This document shows, in pieces, positions 7,785-13,940 of a DNA stretch of 13,940 nucleotides (its first letter is position 1; each line of letters begins with the position of its first letter). Both the position numbers and the translations under genes were made by a program. The stretch lies in assembly GCA_037447655.1 (NCBI GenBank), contig JBBHKE010001920.1, positions 1 through 13,940 of the forward strand, written 5' to 3'. Under the pieces are notes generated by a model that was not told the DNA's origin, made no database searches, and worked only from the letters and a program-made list of their open reading frames with translations. Source of the DNA: Zygnema cylindricum. Taxonomy: Eukaryota; Streptophyta; Zygnematophyceae; Zygnematales; Zygnemataceae.

Positions 7785-8368
7785 CCTTACCATTTATTGT
7801 GTTACACTTTTGATTGGCTCCCAACTCTCCCAAGTCTCCGGAGACACTGCCAGGTAGATGAAAGTACTACAGAAGTACAATTTTCGTTTGCCGTACTGTC
7901 TGCACCTAGTTTTGAGTTTTGACCAATGGCCTCGCTCGAATAAGTTTGACTACAGTTATCTTTAATCCTACCAATATTAGCGTAGTAAAACTGGCTTACA
8001 TGGAGATCAGCTCTACTGCAGTTAGCTAAACGACAGCACTGTAAGCTCTGGTACAGTACTGTAGTTAACAATGCTGTTCCACACTATTGAACATACAGGA
8101 CATTTTCCGTACGGTCGAATTTGTTTTACGTACCGTTGACTTGAAGAATTTATCTTGACCGCTTACTTTCTATATTTTTCTCCGGAAAACCCGGAAGTCA
8201 TACGCGTGATGTTATAATCCGTACAGTACAGTACAGTACGACACAATAATGATTTGGACCTATTCGAAGACCCCTTTGAGTAACTTGTGTATCCCCTCAA
8301 ACTTTTAACCAACTTATCAACATGGAACTCCGTTAAACATGTGCGATACCCATCGTTGCTAGCGTTAA
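7785..8368. other. Intergenic, no gene seen
   Basis: No recognisable protein or RNA gene. It contains GTACAGTAC and GTACGGT palindromic motifs, the densest being four overlapping GTAC units at about 8220-8239. Confidence 0.5.
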
Positions 8369-8537
8369 GGATTTTTTAGGGTTACGGATTTTTTAGGGTT
8401 ACGGATTTTTAGGGTTAAGGATATTTTAGGGTTACGGATTTTTTAGGGTTAAGGATTTTTTAGGGTTACGGATTTTTTAGGGTTAAGGATATTTTAGGGT
8501 TAAGGATTTTTTAGGGTTAAATATTTTTTAGGGTTAA
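8369..8537 (+). repeat. 17-bp telomere-like minisatellite, 10 units
   Basis: Ten consecutive units of GGATTTTTTAGGGTTAM. Nine are 17 bp and one is 16 bp. Variation is limited to T/A in the T-run and A/C at the last base. Each unit contains TTTAGGG followed by TTA. The unit is longer than a true plant telomere repeat, so it is an interstitial minisatellite that resembles telomere sequence. Confidence 0.95.
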
Positions 8538-8680
8538 TGCAAAATTAGAATTTTTAAGACAAATTTAGTGCATGGAGACGTGGCAAATTGTAGTCCACTC
8601 GATTTAATAATGTTGTTGACACTATTTTATGATTTTGGCCAAAAAATAACGTTTCCAATTATAGCTTAGACATTTGAAAG

Positions 8681-8820
8681 CCCTCCCCTCCCTCCCCCTC
8701 CCTCCCCCTCCCTCCCCCTCCCCCCTCCCCCTCTCGCCCCTCCCTCTCCCCCTCCCCCCCTTCCCTCCCCCCCCCCCCCCTCCCTCCCCCCTCCCTCCCC
8801 CCCTGCCCCCTCTCCCTCTC
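8681..8820. repeat. C-rich tract (CCCTCCC)n
   Basis: 140 bp of C-runs separated by T. The minus strand has many GGG runs with 1-nt loops, so it fits a G-quadruplex pattern, and the plus strand fits an i-motif. The Gly/Arg-rich peptide read from the minus strand (8622-8936) is not accepted as a gene. Confidence 0.9.
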
Positions 8821-9334
8821 GATTTCCAATACAAATAGAAGTATGAAAAGAACAAAAAAAAAAAAAAATTACGCACCATAAAAAAATGTATCGTAGAAAT
8901 TGTCAATTCTTTAAAAAGAGGGATTTTTATTCCCAAAACAATTGTCCCAATCTCCTATAAACCCTATTTTTTTATTTTTGTTTTTACCCCAACTTTTATT
9001 TTCTTCTTATGATTCTAATTTGCTTTTCAAACAAAACCTTTTTACGAAAAAAAAAAAAAAAACGAGAAAAAGTAGCCATAGACTCAAACTACATGAAAAA
9101 TGGAAAAAAAAAAATTGTTGTTTTATAGCAAAAGTTAATCCCTATAAGTACCCCATATAGTTCCATCCTTACTAAATTCGAATTTCCATTTAGCCTCTAT
9201 TTTGTCATTTTCCTAAAATATTCTTGTCTTTTCTCATCGTCTTTTCCTATTTTCACAAAAAAATATTTACATTTGTCATCATTTCTAAACATGGTTCCTC
9301 AAAAACTTGTTTGTTTTACACTCAAAAAACTCGT
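8821..9334. other. AT-rich intergenic, no gene seen
   Basis: A- and T-homopolymer-rich DNA; short open frames lack recognisable content. It may hold 3' flanking sequence of the channel gene. Confidence 0.5.
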
Positions 9335-9390
9335 CTCCTTCCCTCCCTCCCCCCCTCCCCCTCTCCCTCCCTCCCTCCCTCCCTCCCTTC
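9335..9390. repeat. CCCT simple repeat
   Basis: Pyrimidine tract of CTCC and CCCT units on the plus strand, intergenic or in the 3' flank of the channel gene. Confidence 0.9.
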
Positions 9391-9516
9391 TATAAAGAAA
9401 ACTATAAAGAAACAAGAAAAATGACACTAAAAAAAGAGGATATTAAACTAAAAGTAAAAAAAAACCGTAAATACATACTAAAACAAAACCAAATGATATC
9501 CACACTAATTCATGTG

Positions 9517-9765
9517 ATTTTTTTTCACAAACTTTCGACGCAAAATTTTTTTTCACAACTTTCAACTTTTTTTTTTGTTTCGCAACTTTTGACATTTTTC
9601 TTTCTTCAAACCTTTTGACTTTTTTAGAAACGTAACCCTCCACCATTTTTTTTCGCAAACTTTGACTTTTTTTCCGCTCCGCCAACTACTTTTTTCACAA
9701 ACTTTGACTTTATTTTCACAAACTTTGACTTTTTTCCCACAAACTTTGACTTTTTTTTCGTTTTT
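9517..9765 (-). repeat. ~19-22 bp minisatellite just after channel stop codon
   Basis: Units of CACAAACTTTGACTTTTTT on the plus strand are clean at 9691-9757 and degenerate toward 9517. In sense they read AAAGTCAAAGTTTGTG and would encode KKVKVCE if translated, but they lie past the TGA at 9768-9770, so they are 3' untranslated or flanking. One unit creates AATAAA in sense at 9714-9709, about 55 bp after the stop, a possible polyadenylation signal. Confidence 0.8.
9709..9714 (-). promoter_or_regulatory. Possible AATAAA polyadenylation signal
   Basis: Exact AATAAA in sense about 55 bp downstream of the channel stop codon, inside a repeat unit. The motif is common in AT-rich DNA and the organism's poly(A) signal is unknown. 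Confidence 0.3.
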
Positions 9766-9767
9766 TT

Positions 9768-10169
9768 TCACGCTACGTCTCCTCGAACTTCAATTCGCTC
9801 AATTCCGCTCGAATCTTCGATTTTCCGTTTTTTCTCCGTAAAGTACATTCCTGAATATTCTCCTCCAACACTTTCCGGAAGATATTTTTTTATTATTTCG
9901 TCTGTTTCTAAATCTCGTTCTACCGGTTTAACCGTCATTTCTAAGGAGGCGACGCGATAAACCGGTTCAAATCTTTTGTCGCAATAATAATAATAAGCGA
10001 TAGTTATTAAGGGTAGAGGGACGAGGATGGGAGTATAAACAAATTCTTTTATCCCAAAATACCCAATCGCCGTAATTTGAGAAACTAATAATGCTCCGAT
10101 TATATTACGATGAACGAGTGGCCACAATTTGCCGCCGGATTCGTATATTGGGTGATATACGTTTAACAT
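9768..10169 (-). CDS. CSC1-like final exon
   Basis: Acceptor ATCCCAG (AG at 10171-10170), phase 0, so the exon begins with an ATG codon that is an internal Met: LKHQ-MLNVYHPIYESGG. It encodes LWPLVHRNIIGALLVSQITA, a second hydrophobic segment VPLPLITIAYYYYC, then the C-terminal tail FEPVYRVASLEMTVK. The tail is charged, with YSGMYF near the end, and ends at TGA (9770-9768). Length is 133 residues plus stop. Confidence 0.94.
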   Translation of the reverse strand: MLNVYHPIYESGGKLWPLVHRNIIGALLVSQITAIGYFGIKEFVYTPILVPLPLITIAYYYYCDKRFEPVYRVASLEMTVKPVERDLETDEIIKKYLPESVGGEYSGMYFTEKKRKIEDSSGIERIEVRGDVA

Positions 10170-13100
10170 CTGGGATATTAAAAATTAAAAAGAAGAAAGA
10201 AAAAAAAGGAAAGGATTAAGAAAGGAAAAGGATTTTTCTTTTGGTGTTTTGTAGTCTTTACTTTTCTTGGCGTTTTAACGGTGTTTTAACGCTGGTTATG
10301 ATGTTTTAAACAGGGTTTTAACAGGGTTTTAAGGGGTTTTTTAGAGGGTTGTAACGGGAAATAAATTTGTTGGGACTTAGGAAAACTTGATCAGAATCAA
10401 ATAATTTAAAACAGAGGAAATTGGTGAAAATTAATGAAAATTGAAGCAAAAACAATCAAACTTGAATCAAAATTGAATAAAATTTAACCAAAATTGTATC
10501 AAAATCAATCAAAATTAAATCAAAGTAAACTAAAATTAGCCAGAAATTGATCCAAATACATCAAAATTGGACGCCAGCGTTGATAAGAATCAGAACGACG
10601 GGAGAGAGGGGGGGGAAGAGGAGGGGGGGGGTACGAAGGGAAGGAGGGGAGAGAGGTTGGGGAGAGGGTGTGTGGCTTATGGTTTTTGAACTCCTACGTC
10701 GTTTGATCTATTTTTATCAATTCTAATCCATTTTGATAAATTATGATAAACTTTGATCAATTTTGATCAATTCTAATCATTTTTTATCAATGTTTACATT
10801 TCGATCAATTCGCTCAATTTTAATAAAAAGTACTAATTTTTACAAAAAGCTGATGATCTGTAAACATCGATCAACTCCAAAAAGTTTTGGTTAGTATTAA
10901 TTATATTATATCGGTTTTGATCTAAATTATGTCAATGAGTTTTGATGATTACGGATAAATTCTGATAATGCTGATTGATTTTGAGATAAAAATTGATAAA
11001 AAATGATCGAAATTGAACAAAATTGATCAGATATTAATTAAAAACTGATCAAATCCATTAGCAAAATTGGTCAGAACGATTAAAATTAACAAAAAAAGGA
11101 ATATAGTTAGCCAATACTAACTTAAAAACAAAATAACAATTACCGAATCAATCAATCATTCATGCTTGTTGATAGTTAACTTTATCAAATTACTTTTTTT
11201 TTCCTCACACTTGTTAATACTTACTTTTTTTAATAGTTACTTCTTTTTCCTTTGTCTAATTACAATTTTCGATAAGTACTTAATTTCTCCTTTGTCTAAT
11301 TAGTCTATATTACCTGATGTTTCAATACGAGCCATCCGAGTACGAAATAAAAAATGGCGAAAGGAAGAATTGTCGGAGAAATCACCGCATAACATAATCC
11401 GAGAACAACAACAAGTAAATCATTTGGGACATAATTAACATAAGAAAAAGCTTGAGGTGTCCAAAGTTCGTTAACATCTTGATCGGTTTTTAAAAAATAA
11501 GCTCTTTCCGCATAATACGTTAAAAAATAAACGAGACGAGAAATTTCCAAACCGTATCCGAGAAGAAACCTGGAATAAAGAAAAAGAAGAAGAAAAAAAC
11601 AAATAAAAATAAAGAGAAATTGTTCTGGATGGAATTAACTAGACTTTGTTGGATATTTTTTTTGTTTCTTTTGAGATTTTTAATTGTATCGCTTCGTATT
11701 TCTTTAATTTTGGTGATTTTAACTTAACTTTTTTGTGACCTAAATAACCAATAACAACAACAACTACACCGTGAATCGCTATTAGTGTTAATGTTTTTTT
11801 CGTCTCTTAAACCAGCTTTTCTCCGTACACACATGTCAGATTGTGGATCTGACGGTTGAGATTGAAAGGTAAGATTCTCAGCTTCCGATTGGCGGTCTTA
11901 AATTGAAAATTGGACAAATGTGTACGGAGAAAAGATGTTTTCAGTGGCGAAAATATTATTAACGCTAATAGCGATGCACGGTGTAGTGAACAGTAAAATA
12001 AAATAAACAGACGAAAGCTAAATAAAGTAAAGAAACATCAACTCATTTTCGACTAACTTGTCATCCAGACTACAGTGGTACAGACGACCATTTGTGTACG
12101 TGTGTGAGAGAGAGAGGAAGACAGAGAGGGAGAAAGGGAGGAAGGGAGGGAGAGAGAGAGGAAGGGAGGGAGAGAAAGATTGCGAAGAGAAAGAGAAAGG
12201 AAAGAGAGAAAGGAAACAAATGAAATGAAGGAAAAGAAATAGTGAGATGAATACGAAATAAAAAAAGTAGCATTTTCCGGAAGAGAAGTTCCCAAAAGAC
12301 TTATAACAGAAGTTGGGTTTTCTATAATACTCGAGAGAGAATCAAAAAGTCCCGCGGTAAGAGTCACTCCAATAAACTCATTAAGGACAGAAAAAATAAA
12401 TTTTTTTGATACAGCTGCCCGAACTACCGTACTGTACGAATAATAACCTTCCAAATGGGAAATATATTGGAGAAAATAAGGGAGCAAAGCGGTAAAAGTG
12501 AGGAGACCCAATTGGGGGAGATAAGCTTCTAGAAGAGTTCCGATTATTGTGCTGCAAAAAAAAAAAATTGGGCCAATGGGAGAGCAGGGATTGGAGTGGC
12601 ACGTGTCAGATTTTTGGACTGGTTATGATTTGGAGGGAATGAGAGAGGGAGAGAGGGAGAGGAGTGAGGGACAGAGGGAAGAGGAGAGAGAGTGCAGGAG
12701 GAAACGGAGAGGAGAGAAGGGAGACAGGGAGAGGAGAGAGAGGAGGAAAGAGGGAGAAGAAAGGGAGATAAATAAGTGGACTTAATGGAGACTTTTGATC
12801 CAAGGGCAATAAAACAAAGAAAATGGAAAAAAAACGAAAAAAACTGACATTTAGGGGAATGGAATGTTTGAATGTGGGGACCAATGGGATGGATGGAGAA
12901 GAGAGAGAGATGGAGAGAGAAAGAGAGATGGGGAAATCCATGAGATCAATATTTTAAAAACTTTGCTCCCAAAACCACAAAAAACCAGAAAAAACCCCTA
13001 CAAAAAAAAACCCAAAAGAAAATTCAAAATACCCAACAAAACCCAAAAAAAAACCCACCGTATAAAAGAAAATCGTAGCAAAAACGATCCCCAAAACGAT

Positions 13101-13556
13101 AATTTCCCTCATCCACCTCTCAAAAAAACCTATATTTAAGTTTTCCCAAATAATTTCCGTCGGTCCCGGAGCTTGGGAAACATGCCACGTGTCAACTCTT
13201 GTCGCTTGTACGGTTTGGGAAGCTTCCGTGGCAGTTCGTCTATTATTGAAAAAGACAAGAGCCGAAGAAACTTTTTCGGGAAATTTAAAATTTTCCCGTT
13301 CGATTTCGAGTTCTTTTTCCAAAATTTCGACATTTTTTGAATGATGATCGATGGAATCGACTTCTTTCCCGAATCTTTGGAAGAGACCGATTTTTTCTCG
13401 AGGTCGAAAATCGTCGATTTTTGATCCGGATCGAATTTTGTTTTTGTTTTTGGTTTTGCTTCCTGTTTCGTTTTCGGATTTTTTATGAGCGAAAATCGCT
13501 TTTGCTCGAGCTAATTTTCGACGATTTTCGTCGAGTTTTTTGTGAAGTTTTACAGC
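9768..13556 (-). CDS. CSC1/OSCA/TMEM63-family cation channel, 5' partial
   Basis: By family knowledge this is an osmo- or mechanosensitive cation channel of the plasma or an internal membrane (OSCA/CSC1 in plants, TMEM63 in animals). Recognised exons in sense order are 13556-13059, 12551-12255, 11569-11314 and 10169-9768. They carry, in order: the end of the cytosolic domain with the conserved GKEVDSIDHH-type block, WHVSQAPGPTEIIWENL, the long multi-pass region with ISHLEGYYSYST and GTSLPENATFFIS, YLLGY-like FLLGYGLE into AERAYFLK, LGLCYAVISPTILPF, and VYHPIYESGGKLWPLVHR with a final membrane hairpin. N-terminal segments lie beyond 13940, and about 30 residues are missing between the first two exons. 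The stop is the TGA at 9768-9770. Confidence 0.93.
10170..11313 (-). other. Channel intron with TGATCAAAATTGA-type repeats
   Basis: GT-AG intron of 1144 bp. From about 10388 to 10570 it is full of ATCAAAATTGA-like units, and from about 10710 to 10830 of the inverse, TTTTGATCAATT. More mixed units lie at 10975-11075. The two arms are partly complementary and could pair in the transcript. A purine tract (10600-10670) separates them. No exon was seen. Confidence 0.85.
10600..10670. repeat. Purine tract in channel intron
   Basis: GGGAGAGAGGGGGGGGAAGAGG-type sequence on the plus strand, hence pyrimidine in sense, like the other intronic tracts of both genes. Confidence 0.85.
11314..11569 (-). CDS. 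CSC1-like exon: penultimate
   Basis: Acceptor ATTCCAG (AG at 11571-11570), phase 2; donor CATCAG|GTAATA (GT at 11313-11312), phase 0; 256 bp. It encodes FLLGYGLEISRLVYFLTYY, AERAYFLKTDQDVNEL, FSYVNYVPNDLLVVVLGLCY, ISPTILPFAIFYFVLGWLV and LKHQ. The last residues match the family's YRHQ-type join to NVYxxxYES in the final exon. Confidence 0.94.
11765..11985. mobile_element. MITE-like inverted-repeat element, copy 2
   Basis: Same 217-bp length (11767-11983), same orientation and TA flanks as copy 1, with roughly 85-90% identity by eye. It lies within the channel-gene intron 11570-12254. Differences are mainly substitutions, densest in the segment just inside the left outer repeat. No coding capacity. 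Confidence 0.9.
12101..12218. repeat. GA-rich tract in channel intron
   Basis: GAGAGAGAGGAAGGGAGGGA-type purine run on plus, pyrimidine in sense. It makes the apparent extension of the upstream exon frame. Confidence 0.9.
12255..12551 (-). CDS. CSC1-like exon: central TM segments
   Basis: Acceptor TTTTTTGCAG (AG at 12553-12552), phase 2; donor TTTC|GTATTC (GT at 12254-12253), phase 2. It reads TIIGTLLEAYLPQLGLLTF, ALLPYFLQYISHLEGYY, VVRAAVSKKFIFSVLNEF, GVTLTAGLFDSL, then ISLLGTSLPENATFFIS. These are strongly conserved family blocks. The open frame continues into the intron as Ser/Phe/Leu runs, which are not coding. The matching phase-2 acceptor of the next exon restores ATFFIS-FLLGYG. Confidence 0.93.
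12552..13058 (-). other. Channel gap: intron(s), probably with an unseen short exon
   Basis: Two GA/CT tracts (12631-12771 and 12897-12932) and T-rich repeats fill most of this region. The flanking exons end phase 0 and begin phase 2, and the family usually has about 30 more residues here. A hidden exon entering at phase 0 and leaving at phase 2 is therefore expected. Acceptor-like sites exist near 13001 (TTTTTTGTAG) and 12845 (AATGTCAG), but neither leads to a recognisable family sequence. Confidence 0.6.
12631..12771. repeat. GA-rich tract
   Basis: Purine run on plus with GGGAGA and GAGGAGAGA units; pyrimidine in sense; intronic. Confidence 0.9.
13059..13556 (-). CDS. CSC1-like exon: cytosolic domain end and next TM
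   Basis: Acceptor GGGGCAG (AG at 13558-13557), phase 0; best donor ACG|GTGGGT (GT at 13058-13057), phase 0, giving 166 codons. It starts AVKLHKKLDENRRKL, followed by a Lys/Ser/Asn-rich stretch (SKTKNKNKIRSGSK) longer than usual. Then come IGLFQRFGKEVDSIDHH, an acidic/basic helix, ALVFFNNRRTATEASQTVQ, WHVSQAPGPTEIIWENL and the membrane segment IIVLGIVFATIFFYT. The 3' end is the least certain boundary, because the phase-0 donor does not pair with the phase-2 acceptor of the next recognised exon. Confidence 0.88.
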
Positions 13557-13940
13557 CTGCCCCAAAAAAATAAAGGAGAGGGAGAGGGAGGGGGAGAGAA
13601 GGATTGTTAATTTTGTTGTTTTTCAAATGTTGTTGTTTCTTATTTTGTTATTTTGTTTATAAGTAATATTTTATTTTATTTGCTTTTAAATACAATGCTC
13701 TCAGAAATATTTACAAATCTTCAAAGATTTAAGTAAATGTAATTTTTAATTTTTAAAATTTTCAAATCAATTCAATTCTTGTTTCTATACACAAAATGTA
13801 ATTCATAAATTTCAACACTTAAGAATCGTAAATTTTATCTTTTTAAATACATTAATCAGAATCATTTTCAAATCATCATTTTTTTTAATTTTATTTTTTT
13901 TCTTTCAAATCCTTGAAACCTTCAAACCTTCAAAATTAAA
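13557..13940 (-). other. AT-rich channel intron, no exon seen
   Basis: A short GGGAGA tract (13573-13601) lies just upstream in sense of the acceptor at 13558-13557. The remainder to the window edge is A/T-rich, with no conserved CSC1 N-terminal sequence. Confidence 0.8.

Larger units (their letters stand above)
11570..12254 (-). other. Channel intron carrying a MITE and a GA tract
   Basis: 685-bp phase-2 intron. It holds the GA/CT tract at 12101-12218 near its 5' end and MITE copy 2 at 11765-11985. The remainder is AT-rich with no coding content. Confidence 0.88.

Noticed and set aside
8369-8537. A true telomere or chromosome end
   Set aside because: Units are 17 bp rather than a pure 7-8 bp telomere repeat, and ordinary sequence and a gene continue on both sides.
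8622-8936. Gly/Arg-rich 104-codon frame
   Set aside because: Read from the C-rich simple tract; no conserved sequence outside it.
9443-9771. Lys/Val/Cys repeat protein frames on the minus strand
   Set aside because: They arise from the minisatellite beyond the channel stop codon.
12864-13573. Plus-strand frames opposite the channel exon
   Set aside because: Antisense shadows of conserved coding sequence and GA tracts.
1-13940. CRISPR arrays, bacterial operons, tRNA or rRNA genes
   Set aside because: Introns, GT-AG junctions and simple repeats show eukaryotic nuclear DNA. The tandem arrays have no unique spacers, and no tRNA cloverleaf or rRNA-like segment was recognised.

Overview
The window is nuclear DNA from a eukaryote. 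It carries parts of two intron-bearing protein-coding genes, both on the minus strand, separated by a repeat-rich intergenic region. Exons read as conserved protein joined across GT-AG introns with matching phases. The introns are AT-rich or consist of long polypurine/polypyrimidine tracts. The flippase resembles plant-type (ALA) P4-ATPases and an interstitial array contains TTTAGGG. This loosely suggests an alga or other protist near the green lineage, but the organism cannot be placed from this sequence alone.

Positions 1-6013 (minus): a P4-type ATPase (phospholipid flippase), open at both ends. Five exons give about 803 residues: 6013-4564, 2974-2823, 2104-1590, 826-607 and 73-1. They run from just before transmembrane segment 1 to the end of the nucleotide-binding domain. 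Seen are the A-domain DGET, the PISL motif of segment 4, the DKTGTLT phosphorylation site and the KGAD nucleotide-binding motif. The first exon(s) and start codon were not found, and the P-domain hinge and later membrane segments lie below coordinate 1. Two lineage-specific insertions sit in the A domain. The introns hold decayed copies of adjacent exon pieces at three places.

Positions about 6014-9767: the rest of an upstream flippase intron, then intergenic DNA. It holds a polypyrimidine tract, a GTAC/GCGAC-rich stretch of higher GC, one copy of a 217-bp inverted-repeat element (MITE), a 10-unit 17-bp telomere-like array, a C-rich tract that could form a G-quadruplex on the minus strand, and a minisatellite just past the stop codon of the second gene.

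Positions 9768-13556 (minus): the C-terminal two thirds of a CSC1/OSCA/TMEM63-family osmo- or mechanosensitive cation channel. Four exons are clear (13556-13059, 12551-12255, 11569-11314, 10169-9768), and the last ends in a stop. About 30 expected residues between the first two are missing, so a small exon is probably hidden in the 12552-13058 gap. A second copy of the MITE lies in the 11570-12254 intron. N-terminal exons lie beyond 13940.

Both genes encode membrane proteins of lipid or ion homeostasis, but nothing shows that they work together. The most unusual features are the repeated exon-fragment duplications inside the flippase gene and the uniform strand polarity of its intronic polypyrimidine tracts.
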